Shown piece after piece: positions 45,391 to 56,350 of a stretch of DNA of 64,000 bases. Position numbers and translations under genes: made by a program. Numbering within the stretch: position 1 is the stretch's first letter; each line of letters begins with the position of its first letter. Source of the DNA: Isoetes taiwanensis (lineage: Eukaryota; Streptophyta; Lycopodiopsida; Isoetales; Isoetaceae); the NCBI GenBank assembly GCA_021234155.1, contig JAJEKV010000003.1:27819166-27883165 (forward strand). Reading direction: 5' to 3'. The notes under the pieces were generated by a model. It was not told the DNA's origin and searched no databases. It worked only from the letters and a program-made list of their open reading frames with translations.

Positions 45391-46330
45391 TGCCAAAATT
45401 GATCAACACACTTAATTGAACCAAAGCACAATGAAGTCACATTTAATTAAAGTGGATCAAATCTCTAATTTTGGGACTCGGACTGAAAATGGGACTCATA
45501 CTATAGAAAAAAAATTTCTGAATTGAATGCTTGAATAGAATTACACATCACACACAACGAACTGGGTCTATTGTTTTCCTCATAAATTTTACAAACCACT
45601 AGTAGAGAAAGTTTTCAAGCTTCTCAATATTATCTACCCTCATACAATGATATAGCATGGAGGTTGCTCATGGCTTTGTCCATCTCCCTTTTTGGGATCT
45701 TGTGTGTCTTGTCCTTTGCAATGTGACAAATTGGATATGACCATACCACACACTCCACCAATTCCCTCCTTTGAGGATCAGCATGATTTGCCGTCCACTT
45801 CTTCTCCCAGCAGTCGGTATATTGCTCCTTCAAGTTGCCCTTCCTGTGTCTTCCAATGGGCTCCCAATATTGAACTTAGAATCCAAGACGCAACTCCTCT
45901 CCATCAGCCATGGTGGTGGTTACATCAGAGAGTGCCACCCCTAACCATATTGGACAATCTCATCATCAGGCCTTACTAACACAAAGTATCCTTCCTTGAT
46001 GTCCTCAAAGGGATCCCACTCAGGAAGATCAAACCACTTCGGCTTTGCGGCCTTACTTCCCACAAACCACTTGGAACCATTATTAACCCAAATGAACTTT
46101 CTTAGATGTGCTTGCTCCTTAAGAACCCTCCCATCTGGACTCTGGCAAGAACCCGTCTCTCAGCTCCCCCCCACATGGTTGTTCAGTTTCTAAGCATGTC
46201 ATAACTTTCTTCCAGTAATTGATTAGGGATTGTTTCTCAAGTAAGGGGAAATCATCCCAAGTCCTTCTTGATTCATTGGACACCTTGGATGTGTGCCAAA
46301 ATTGATCAACACACGCAATTGAGTTTTTTT
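45391..46330. repeat. Direct repeat ends flanking a decayed coding block
   Basis: TGTGCCAAAATTGATCAACA and the next dozen bases occur at about 45391 and again at about 46293, about 900 bases apart in the same orientation. They bracket the minus-strand coding remnant at 45630-46255. They could be a duplicated segment or the ends of a mobile unit. Confidence 0.6.
45630..46255 (-). pseudogene. Decayed coding region, family not recognised
   Basis: Minus-strand frames join into one plausible protein of about 200 residues: WDDFPLLEKQSLINYWKKVM, CGGELRDGFLPE, STSKKVHLG, GSKWFVGSKAAKPKWFDLPE, WDPFEDIKEGYFVLVRPDDE, KFNIGSPLEDTGRAT and YTDCWEKKWTANHADPQRRE. Stops and shifts separate these pieces, but the order and the charged, tryptophan-rich composition are not what noise gives. 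I do not recognise the family. It may be a transposon-borne gene, given the direct repeats that flank it. Confidence 0.5.
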
Positions 46331-47171
46331 GTTTGTTTGGACGTAGTATAAAAGGCTAGGTTTTCCTCTGCCCCCCATATTGCAAAAGGCTGGGCTTTTT
46401 GCTTTATGGTTACAACCAATCTATGAAAAATGGGGTGTGTACTCTATTGTAAAAAACTAACGTTGAAATAAGATATCTCTCTCTCTTCCAAGCATGTGTA
46501 GCCCAAGTAGGGTGTACAAGCATCTCCAGTTAGTGTGGTTACATGCTGGCAATAAGTTTTTGAATAATAGTTTCTTGATTATAAATTACCAAAATAAGAA
46601 AGACTTTCTACGTGCATTCTTATGCATTCCCAATATGAAATGTTGAGAAGATGATATGCTTTTTTGTTCTGAAATTGTCTAAATATGGAGACATGTGGGC
46701 CATTCCGAATAGCTAGCCTATTGCACCACAAACAATGGCATAGCTCATAGTTAGAAATGCAATCACGACCCTAGCATGTAAATCCACATGTCCTTCCAAA
46801 ATTGCAACAAAGCTAATATATGCATGAAGCTAATATATGCATGCAGTCTCTGTCCACATCCAGCATATGCTAAATTATACTTAGATCGATCCATTATAGG
46901 AAGATTCGGTCTTCTTAGCTCTTGAATGAGCCAAAAATTTGTTGAATTTCTCCAGTCATTACCAGTCTTAACTCCGGTCATGCTCTTATTCATGGAAGAG
47001 CAAATGCTTTAAAAAATGCAATTTTTGAAGAAGCAAAAGCTCTTGCATACACCCATTCATTGATGACGATGTCTGGATTGTTGAGTCACTTGTTGAATGT
47101 AGACACATGAAGTATAAAATATATCTGTATTTTAAATTTTGAGGCATTTTATGGCCTTGTTTTGCAACAAA
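46331..47171. other. Intergenic, no gene seen
   Basis: AGCTAATATATGCATG is doubled near 46812-46845. The minus-strand frame 46763-46993 has no recognised domain. No further exon of the neighbouring Sip1-like fragment was identified. Confidence 0.4.
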
Positions 47172-47362
47172 ACTACAAATTATAATGTTTTGTTTCCCTT
47201 GCAGAGAGGTTCTAAATGAGCCATCTAATAATGGTAGGAAGATGTATATTTTGTTGTTCTCAGTTCCATGATTCATTTCCCAGCTCAAGGGAGAAGCCTC
47301 CTGATTCTCTAATAGCAAAAGTTGAGTCTTGAAAGGAACATGTTTTCCAAAATTACCCATTC
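47172..47362 (-). pseudogene. Raffinose synthase/Sip1-like exon fragment
   Basis: On the minus strand an acceptor (GTGCAAG at 47363) precedes GMGNFGKHVPFKTQLLLLEN, a linker, then YIFLPLLDGSFRTSLQGK. This matches the N-terminal part of plant raffinose synthase/seed imbibition (glycoside hydrolase family 36) proteins, cytosolic enzymes of raffinose-family oligosaccharide metabolism. The text after SLQGK degenerates, and the catalytic domain was not found in the next kilobases. It is most likely a duplicated gene fragment, though distant exons cannot be excluded. Confidence 0.6.
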
Positions 47363-49793
47363 CTTGCACATAAATCTTTGTAAGAATAAATCACAGCCTG
47401 CACATTAACCATTGGAATATAAATCAAATATTGATGACGTAGAGTTGTCAGTGCAAATAGAAGTAAAAAGGAGAAACAAACGAAAGGTAATGGGCGAGAG
47501 CACAGAACAATTTAGGATCAATCAGCAGGGAGGTTTGGTCGCGAAATCTGGAGCGCAGATTGGATTAACAGCAGTCACGTAGTTTTTGCAGACATGTAGA
47601 AAAGCTGCAGCCTTAACTTGCACGGCCATAGCAGAATCAACTTCCTTAATGAACATCAAATAAAGCTCTAACTAAAAATATAAAGCCAAAGCCCAAGATA
47701 AGATCTTCATAATGCCAAGATAAGATCCTTTGCTTGCATTTACTGTAAAGGCTAAATGAATGTAAAGAACAAAATGAAAGAAGAAAATATCATATATGTT
47801 GCTGCCAAGAATACATGTTGTTATGCCCAAAGCAAGGAGCTGAACATCAAATCGAAGAACTCAAGAACTGCAGTGGCCTTCTAAAATGATAAACAGAAGA
47901 ACTCAAGAACTGCAGTAGTAGTGCCGGCTTCCTCCAGGCATGTTATCGGATCCGACAGACCAACATATGAAAGAGCGCATGCTTTTCAAATTGCATGTTG
48001 CTGAAGGAAAAAATAACATTCTTTATATTATCATTCCCAAAAGAAACCGAAGCCCTAATTCTGCTATGGCAAAAGTCTTATCTAACTGATTTGCCCTAAT
48101 CGTCTCCCTCTATTGTATTAGTTGCGAAGATGGAAATACCCATTGCAAATGAATATTGCAAATGTATGGCATTTGACGATATGAAAGGAAAATTGCAACC
48201 TGCTATTCCCGTGGAAACCATGCCAGCAAAGCCATGCTCGGAAATCTGGAACAATAGTAGGCACCAAATGATTTCTAGTGTTTAAATGTCGCAGGTGAAA
48301 GTAGATGGCGATGTTGGAAGGAGAGGTTTGAATAAAGTGACCAATCCACCCTATTTTTTACTCTGAGCTGCCATTCTCGACTCGTGAGTCAATGTGGTAT
48401 ATGAACCCGAAAAACTAGTCTTCGTCCATGAGAAGCTCAATTAATGCTCTAAGCTCTACTCAAAGAAGATATCAAACAAAACTAAACTGCACCAAACTGA
48501 AACAACCATTAGACTAACCTACTGAACTGTAAAAGAAAATATACTGCAAGCCAGACTCATGCCTAGAGACAGACCTGCAACCTAGCTAGACTGACATGCG
48601 GGCAACCAAACACTAACTCATGGGGGGTTCACCTATATTATGTCATATATAACTGAGTGCACCAAATGGGTTCTTCTTTTGTCCTTCACCATACACATAT
48701 GGAAAAATAAGGTTTTTATAGTTTGAATGTCGTACAGATACTAGAGGGAGTGTCGTGGTGCCAGTGTCTGATTCGTATTCATACTCTAAGGATCCGTCAA
48801 TTTTGGTGAGCTTTAACGACTAGGGCTATTGTGATCGAGATATCTTTAGATCAAGATTTATACGTACGAAAGGAGAGGCTATATTTTTTTAGTTTCCTTT
48901 CGTTAATATATTACTCTTAAAATGACTTACATTGATTTGGATTTAGCTTCCGGACGAAATGCATTAGGCTCTCAGGACAAAACATTGATGAGGAATTCCC
49001 AGATCAGTCTCCCAAGACGAAATGGGGCTAATGGAACCAAATCCATCACTTTATTGTTTTGAAGATTGTACAAACCTTTTGGACCATTTAAACAAAAAAC
49101 ACCCATGAAAAGAGCTTAAGTCGCCAACCACGTCATTAGGTCCATTAGCATGGATAACCCTAATGACAAAAGTCAATCTCGACATCCAGACAAAGGACTT
49201 TGAAGGAGTATGCAACAACTCCAAGGAGATCAGATTCTTCGACAACTTGGAGGCAACATCACCTTGCTATTTCAATGAATGACGAGTATACGATGGTTAG
49301 ATAGTCGAATATGTTAGATTTAAGGATGATAACATCCATAATGGGATCTAAAAGCAATTCCGTATAGATATTTTTTTTTGGTTTGAAAGGATGGACCCAA
49401 GAATTGAGAAAAGCTTCAAGGATTGGAAAGTGCATTCCAGTTCAGCTACATTTTTTACTTGAATTCCAATTTACTTGCATTCAGAGTTTACTTGTATCTA
49501 GACTTTACTTGCATTCAGTTTTCACTCGTATCATGCAGAAGTTCCCAAACCACAATCGGATAGCATCAAATATTCAAAACAAAAATCTAATTCATACAAA
49601 TCAAATTAAAACAGCAACTCTTAAAGCAAATTACGCAGATTAAAAGGATCAAAGATGTCTGAAACATAGTATTGGGGAAGCTGATGTGGCGCCAAGGTGG
49701 ATGATGCGGTCGGCAGGTTGACACGTCAGGAAAGTCCAGTAAATGGACTTTTCTATATAACGGTAAAAAAAGGCCTCAATAAGATCTAATCAG
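47363..49793. other. Intergenic, no gene seen
   Basis: Several frames of 60-90 codons (49051-49245, 49383-49643) have no domain. A 9-bp perfect inverted repeat (AAAGTCCA/TGGACTTT) lies near 49732-49752. The rest is unassigned. Confidence 0.4.
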
Positions 49794-50037
49794 GAACCCT
49801 CTCAAAGGTGAAATCTGGTTCAGTGGGTTCAGAAGATTTGACTCAGGATTATGATAGCCCACCTGACGAAGAGTCATGACTAAAGGCAATGCTGCTAAAG
49901 CAGAGACTTACCGACTCAGTGTCAGGACAGAGGACTTGGGCTATGGCATTAGCGATCAGCAGCACAAGCCTTGCAGGTGCAAGCAATCTGAACCTCCAGG
50001 ATGAAGTGGCAAAGAAGGCCGGATTGGGGGCTGGAAG
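49794..50037 (+). pseudogene. Exon-like coding block, protein not recognised
   Basis: Between an acceptor-like AATCAG and a donor GAAG|GTGCTA, one frame reads an acidic segment (SEDLTQDYDSPPDE), an in-frame TGA at 49877-49879, then AMLLKQRLTDSVSGQRTWAM, ALAISSTSLAGASNLNLQDE and VAKKAGLGAG. The amphipathic, alanine-rich second part looks like genuine protein. I cannot name the family. The stop suggests a pseudogene, unless translation begins after it at the methionine in AMLLKQ. Confidence 0.45.
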
Positions 50038-51672
50038 GTGCTAACTTACATTTTTTCCATTAGGTTCGTTCCCATCATTCTGTAGTATTATGAATACCCA
50101 ATTCACTCCGGCATAGAAATGGCCATCGTGATCTGAAACTCCATCAGTGTGTGAGCCAAATAATCAAGCTAATGTAGATGGATACCTGAAACCCCGTTCC
50201 AGTTCCCAACATACACCTTCCCAAGCATGTTTACGTTTTCCCGTTCCAGAGTGTTTGTAATGACTACTTGATCTTATCTAGAGGCAATCACCAGTTTCGA
50301 GTTTTCTTTCTGCAGGAGCACAAGATAATTACTACCATTTACTAAGTATTCATAAAACACATAATCTAGTAACAAAATGGTGTTAAGGAAAGAAAAATAT
50401 ACTAGAGTACTCTACAATGTCTTGAAGCCAAGACCCACGAGATGAAAACACTCCCATTCCGGGCATCTACGAGACCAGCATAAATCCTTGCATTTTTCTC
50501 AAGATCCCATAAAATAATAACAGTTGACAAATATCCACTAACACAAATTAGGATTTGCTAAGAATCGGACTTCAAGGACTAATTTCACAATAGTTAATTC
50601 CAACAATATCTGCCACCAAACCAACTAGGGAAACCTTGTGTTCATTAACGCCATGGAAATCTATATATCAAAACCCCAGTCCCAGCTTTATGGAAATGTG
50701 GAAAGAAACATCTTGTCCGATTAAGTCTATACATATTTTAGACTCACATATCTCCTCCTGATCTCCAATAATCAGACCTAAAGTCTGACTTAAGAACGAT
50801 GGGGGGTTCAGAAACAAAATCTATTCCCCAAATTTCAGATCTTGTTGTTTGATCCGCATCAAAATTTCAGATAACGGCAATTAATTCTCTTCCGTAATCT
50901 TCTTGTGTCTGCTGAAAAGCTCTTTCAATAGTAAGCTCAAGACCAGGATGATCTTTTACCAAAGCTTGTTCTCTTGTTCTCTGCCCCATTATAATGTACA
51001 GCCTCCATCCCTCTTTACAAACAAATCATGCACTTCACAACCACCATAGCATTTCATACTCATCTCCAACATTTGATATTTATTTCGCTTTGTGCAGCCA
51101 TTTCTGACCAGTTTCCAGGAGACTAAAGATCTTTCCAGGTTTGAATTCAACAAGCTTGGCTTTATTCTTCAACCAAAATTATTTATTACAAGGCCACCAT
51201 GCATGTTTGAACTCACAGACAGGATAGAATGCTATGTGCACTCCAGGTATTTTGTTAAGATATCACCTCTAGAATACAAATCTGTTATCGATATCACCTC
51301 TAGAATACAAATCTGTTATCTTTCATGCAACAATCTGGCTTCTCTTCATAGTTCTGATTGCAATTTTCAAGGTGTGCCTCAATAAAATGCACTCGTGATA
51401 AAATCAAAGCCTTTTTGTTCCATCAATTACAATCTCCAAAGCACCGCCTAACCATTTAATTCCTGTATCCAATAGCATCTTCGGCAACATTACGATGTGA
51501 GATCTGCATCATGCAACATCGCTTCAGTTTTATTTGACTATATCAGGTAGATGTAAGATCCATACATCATAAACTTGCCCTGATGAGTTTCAGAGCTTAA
51601 GTTCATTTGTTTGAAACTGACCAGAATTTTTCCAACGAACTAAGTCATGTCATTGCCAACATGGGTACAAAC
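50038..51672. other. Intergenic and probable 3' flank of the PPR gene
   Basis: ATATCACCTCTAGAATACAA is tandemly doubled at about 51260-51310. The part nearest 51672 may be the PPR 3' UTR. No other gene is seen. Confidence 0.4.
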
Positions 51673-53697
51673 CTACAAATATCTATAGATATTTGCCATA
51701 AGAACATATGCAGGTGCATAGCTAGGATCCAGACAGATCACTTTATTGAAACACCTTCTTCCTAACTCTGCATTACCATGCATCCAACAGGCACTGAGTA
51801 AAGACATCCAGCCAGGAAGGTCAGGTTGCTTGGTGGCTTGAAGAAGCTCCTCTGCTTCTATAAAACATCCTGCACGACTCAGAACGTCAACCATGCAGTT
51901 GATGTGTCCTTCATCTGGTGAAATGTCATAACAATCTTGCATATGCACAAAATACCAACGGCCTATATTTACTAAGCCAACCCGGCTACATGCAATTAGG
52001 ACAGAAAGAAATGTGACCTTGTCTGGCTTTACACCTTTGCGTTCCATATCTTTGAAGCAGGCCAGTGCAAGCATTGCATCTCCATGCAGAGCATATCCTG
52101 CAATCATTGCACTCCAGGATAACGTAGTTTGATTTGGCAACTTCTTGAAGATCTTCCCGGCATCTTCCAAGCTCCCACATTTAGCATACATGTCAACAAT
52201 GGCAACACCCATAACAATATCGATGTTAAATCCAAGTTCAGAAACTTGATCACAAATGGATCTACCCATTCCAATGGCTCCTATACTGCCACATGCTTTT
52301 AGAATGTTTGATAGTATGAGCTCATTTGCCATTATACCCACCTTTTGCATGCTTTCAAAACAGGCTAATGCAGAGAGTCCTTCACCATGTTGCGCATACC
52401 CTGCAATCATAGCACCCCAAGTCACGACATTTGGACTTTGCAAGTTAATAAACATTTTGTGCGACTCCTCCAATCTACCACATTTTGCATACATATCTAC
52501 AAGAGCGCTTCCAATGATTGCATCTAATTTAATTCCATACTCTAAAATTTGTTCATGGATAAGCCTGCCCTGCTCTAGGGCACCTATGCTGCCGCATGCT
52601 TTCAAGGCACTTGGGAATATAATTTCATCTGGTTGTACCCCTTCCTCTTGCATCTTTTCAAAATAAAGTAAGGCCCCAGGAGCATTATCATGTTGGGAAT
52701 ATCCCGAGATAATTGCACCCCAAGATACAACATCTCGATAAGCTAATTTTCCAAAAGCTTTGCATGATTCCTCCAAACTGCCACATTTTGCATACATATC
52801 AATGATAGCACTACCTATAACAACATTCAACTGAAGGTCGCATTTTAAAATCTGATCATGGATAAACCTGCCCTGGCCTATAATTCTCATGCTGCTACAT
52901 GCTTTCAAAGTACTCAAAAAAATAACTTCATTTGGCTCAATTCCTGCATCTTGCATCCTAGCAAAACATTTCATGGCCAACATATCTTCACCATGCTGGA
53001 CTAATCCTGCAATTGTTGCACCCCAAGAAATGACATTACGATCTGACAATCCAGAAAAGACTTGGCATGATTCCTCCAAACTACCACATTTTGCATACAT
53101 ATCAACTAGGCTACTGCCCAATACTACATCTAATTCTATACCACTTTTGACAATTTCAAAATGAGCACATCTTCCCTGCTTAAGGGAAGATGTCAAGGTG
53201 CATGCTTTCACGACAGCAACATAAACATGCCAGTTTCCTTTTACACCTAGTGATTGCATTTGGGTATACAATTGCATGGCAGTTTCACAATCTCCAAGAT
53301 TAGCGTGTGCCAAAATAATTGCACTCCATGTATAAACAGTAGGCTGTAAAATCCTCCTGAAAGCTTGAGTTGCATCGGGCAAACAACCACAAGAAGCAAA
53401 TAAACGAATAAGATGATTGCCCAAGACTTCAATAGAATCAAGGCGGTTCTGGGCCATTAGGATCTGTACTCTTCTACCATACTTTGTATCTTGCTTTTTA
53501 GTGCAATCTCGGAGGAGGTAATATGCATTGTCTCTAGATAAAGGAATATTTTGCATCTCCAGTATTTCAAGAGCATCATCTAATCGTCCCTCTTTACACA
53601 TACTATCCAAAGCTCTGAGGCCAGATGAGAGTTTTAAGCCACAATAACGACAAACAACAAACAAGGCTAAAACATAATGAACAACAATCAAAGCCAA
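51673..53697 (-). CDS. PLS-class pentatricopeptide repeat protein, truncated E-type
   Basis: The 674-residue frame is a chain of PPR motifs from about residue 35 to 610. It is of the PLS arrangement typical of plant organelle RNA factors, with recurring VDMYAKCGSLEES and SWGAMIAGYAQHG blocks about every 100 residues. It ends in an E1-like region (GWMSLLSACWMHGNAELGRR to YVLMANIYRYL) and stops there. There is no E2, E+ or DYW deaminase domain. Such proteins bind single-stranded organelle RNA base by base, commonly for C-to-U editing; without DYW it would need a partner. The first 25 or so residues are hydrophobic and come from a T-rich stretch that looks intronic, so the true start is probably upstream through a spliced exon. 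It is intact, with no frame breaks. Confidence 0.85.
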   Translation of the reverse strand: MALIVVHYVLALFVVCRYCGLKLSSGLRALDSMCKEGRLDDALEILEMQNIPLSRDNAYYLLRDCTKKQDTKYGRRVQILMAQNRLDSIEVLGNHLIRLFASCGCLPDATQAFRRILQPTVYTWSAIILAHANLGDCETAMQLYTQMQSLGVKGNWHVYVAVVKACTLTSSLKQGRCAHFEIVKSGIELDVVLGSSLVDMYAKCGSLEESCQVFSGLSDRNVISWGATIAGLVQHGEDMLAMKCFARMQDAGIEPNEVIFLSTLKACSSMRIIGQGRFIHDQILKCDLQLNVVIGSAIIDMYAKCGSLEESCKAFGKLAYRDVVSWGAIISGYSQHDNAPGALLYFEKMQEEGVQPDEIIFPSALKACGSIGALEQGRLIHEQILEYGIKLDAIIGSALVDMYAKCGRLEESHKMFINLQSPNVVTWGAMIAGYAQHGEGLSALACFESMQKVGIMANELILSNILKACGSIGAIGMGRSICDQVSELGFNIDIVMGVAIVDMYAKCGSLEDAGKIFKKLPNQTTLSWSAMIAGYALHGDAMLALACFKDMERKGVKPDKVTFLSVLIACSRVGLVNIGRWYFVHMQDCYDISPDEGHINCMVDVLSRAGCFIEAEELLQATKQPDLPGWMSLLSACWMHGNAELGRRCFNKVICLDPSYAPAYVLMANIYRYL

Positions 53698-53706
53698 AAC
53701 AAGTAC

Positions 53707-53738
53707 CTGGAAATCTTTTCCAACTGTGTAAGCTTATT
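53707..53738 (-). other. Possible upstream 32-nt exon of the PPR gene
   Basis: On the minus strand a polypyrimidine stretch and TATTTCAG precede this block, and CCAG|GTACTTG follows. A 92-nt T-rich intron (53615-53706) would then end at GGCCTCAG. Splicing keeps the PPR frame and joins NKLTQLEKIS to RALDSMCKEGRLDDALEILE. This gives a better PPR N-terminus than the hydrophobic unspliced one. Confidence 0.45.
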
Positions 53739-53845
53739 CTGAAATACAGAGCATTCAGAAAGAAAGAAGAAAAGCAAGAGATAAAAGAAGCTGCTACTTC
53801 TCTTACAGTTAGGCCTGGCAAATCCGGCAATGCTGGCCGGACCAT

Positions 53846-54580
53846 GTCTCCAAACTGTTGATCAACGTCGACAAATAATCGTTATGGATCGCTGTATTAA
53901 AAACCTTTGAATAAAAGCACACGTTATATTTCCGTAGCAAGTTTTTAGTCTCATGGCTTTTCCGACTTGTACTTAACATAGCCTATTACCCTCAAAGATA
54001 ACTGTTGCATATCGGTATAACAGATAAACAGCCCACTAGGGTAACAGATAAAAGCACACCAAGTTTGACCCACTACACCAAGTGACGAGTGGTAATTACA
54101 TGGTCAACAAAACTAGTAGAGGACTTTTTAAGGGTATCTTCCTCATCGGAACACACATTTGAATTTTATGAAATTACTAACTATATTCACGAATTGTAAA
54201 TTTGTAATGCACTCCTTACGGAATATAAGTCTCATTATATGTAGTGCGGTGTTGAGAATGAAGTGGGTGAGTGTGGCTCTTATCATGTATAGTGTATGTC
54301 TGAGAATGAATTGTTAAAAGATGCTACCAATGGGGTATGACATTAAAGCTACTAACTAACTCAGTAATGAGTTTTTTTTTTCCAAATGATAGGGTCCAAG
54401 CTCTTACACTACAAATGTCGTGAGTTATCAAAATCTATCCATTCGCAGCCCTTAGCGCAAAATGGGTTAAAAGAGGGAACATGCTGCATCAAGAATTATC
54501 ACGATAACCCACCAAAGATTATCATGATAACCTCCCATAGATAGTTTAAGGAGGTCAATCATTCCCTCTCTAGGTTATGC
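53846..54580. other. Intergenic upstream of the PPR gene
   Basis: AT-rich sequence with no recognised coding feature; it may contain further 5' exons or the promoter of the PPR gene. AACAGATAAA is repeated near 54020-54050. Confidence 0.35.
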
Positions 54581-54589
54581 ACATAACTC

Positions 54590-55430
54590 ACCCGGCCCTC
54601 TGGCCTCGTGGTTTAGTGTAACACACTTGACAGTAGAACTAACCTCCTCATGATATGTGGAAGGCTAAACATCTTGGGGTGCTAAGATCATGTAAAACTA
54701 CAGTTGGCATTCTGTGACCAACCATGAATCTCTGTGCAAAGATAATTGTTTTGCATGGCATATAGTGCTCGCTAGCCAATAGTCACATGCTTGTTAATAC
54801 ATTGTTCACAAATTGTGTTCTTACAGAACTCTACACCAAGATACTGTAGCTATCTACAACTTCAACTTTGTGGCTATTATAGTGCAAAGTTGGAACAATA
54901 TGCCAAGAAGATTGAACTACCAAGAGTTTGGTCTTTTAGAGATTAACGCGCAGACCTGTGTTCTTGCAAGAACTGTATAGAGCATGTAAATGTTGTTGCA
55001 TACTAGCAGCGGTATGCGCCATAAGTGAAACATTATCAGCATATATAAGTTGCCTGATGATATAGTTTGCTAAATGTGGGGCTCCGCTACCATGGTGATC
55101 AAGCTATTGTTCCAATTGATCAATGTACAAGCCAAAGAGTGTAGGAGATAGAGGGCAACCCTGACATACTCCCAATATTGCTAGTGATTTGGGTACCCGA
55201 TGCTGGAAACTTAGCAAAGATCCTTTCATAGAGCCAATAAACTGCATTTTGAAGGTCTTGTGGATCCCCAAGTGCTTGCAAGCGCCAAAGAAGCTCGCGA
55301 GGTACTGTATCAGAGGCAGACGTAAAATCCACAAAGCATATATAGAGACCTTGTTTGCTTTTACTACGTTCAATAAGCATAAACAATGTAAAAATATGGT
55401 CTATCATAGAATGGCCTGGACGAAAGCTTA
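54590..55430 (-). pseudogene. LINE reverse transcriptase fragment, second half
   Basis: Read on the minus strand over two frames, it has IDHIFTLFMLIERSKSKQGL, YICFVDFTSASDTVPRELLW, GCPLSPTLFGLYIDQLE, and YADN at 55032-55043 where an active enzyme has YADD, then SSCKNTGLRINL-like text. This is the palm of a non-LTR reverse transcriptase, of a different family from the LINE at 23-25.7 kb. The changed catalytic residue and the stops show that it is dead. The 5' half of the same kind of protein lies at 59535-60450. Confidence 0.8.
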
Positions 55431-56160
55431 CCTATCCTACAGCCCGTACACCAGTATGTTCTACTCACATAATAAATTTACAAGTTTTGGGGACTTAGTT
55501 ATGAAAAAAAGGTGTGAGGAGTGATGAAGGAGGAATCAAGCACATTTTCAGGAGACAATAGTGAACTTCACAACCTTAGAGATGCAATTTAAAATATTGT
55601 TGTCGTTATCTTTACTCTCGACGAGGACTGTATCTCTGCTTCTCACAATATGAAAAGGTAAAAAAAATTAGCATATTCTATTTTGTCTAATCATGGAGAT
55701 AATGGCAAAAAAGTAGATAGTGGATTCCTGTAATAGAATCTCTTTGGTATTCTAGAATGTACTTTTTACTCCAATATAGAGAAAGGAAAGAATAATAATG
55801 ATTAGAGTTCTTTGATCCAAATCGGGCCATAATATATGCTTTTTCATGTGTTACAGGACTAGAAAAATTCCTCTAGTTTAAAATGTGGGGATGGTAGCGA
55901 AAAGGGAATATTGCTTTCGAACAAACAAAACCTTTTTCGTATTCTGGAACACAGTTCCTATTCCAGAATGGCGAAAGGAAAAAAAAACAAACAAACAAAC
56001 CCTTTTTATATTCTGGAATACACATCTTATTCCGGAATAGCAAAAGGCTAAAAAAAGAAAAGCCATCAATTAGTCTTCTCAACACTTAGGATTCAAGGCA
56101 TATATGTTGAATTTCCAAGAATTTTCCACGAACTAGGCATTTTCTACGAATTTCCATAAA
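55431..56160. other. Intergenic with palindromic TATTC/GAATA units
   Basis: Two tandem, imperfectly palindromic units of about 50 bases (about 55931-55978 and 56001-56047) are each built as CCTTTTT, ATTCTGGAA, a short spacer, TTCC(A/G)GAAT and AAAGG. Related motifs recur at 56505-56545 and 59025-59125. No gene is seen. Confidence 0.6.
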
Positions 56161-56350
56161 CAACATGGCAACTGGGTGGGTGATTCCGCCTCCGGAATGG
56201 AAAGCGGCACAGCAATTCCGCTCGAGCGGTCACCTGCAGTTAAGAATCAATCGATCCTCCCAGTTGCCATGTTGTGGCGGCCTGAAAGTGGGTCGCGGAT
56301 TCCAGACCCACTCCCGGCTCCCGCCGGTCGCGGGGCCCCTGGAATCCGCT
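56161..56350. repeat. GC-rich block with two inverted repeats
   Basis: CAACATGGCAACTGGG (56161-56176) is answered perfectly at 56259-56274. GCGGATTCCAG (56295-56305) is answered perfectly at 56339-56349. Both stems lie side by side in a GC-rich island within AT-rich sequence. Frames through it are not recognised. Confidence 0.85.

Noticed and set aside
53603-53845. Alternative 80-codon minus-strand frame starting MVRPALPDLPG as the PPR N-terminus
   Set aside because: Joining it through the likely intron gives the wrong frame for the PPR repeats, whereas a different frame of the short exon fits.
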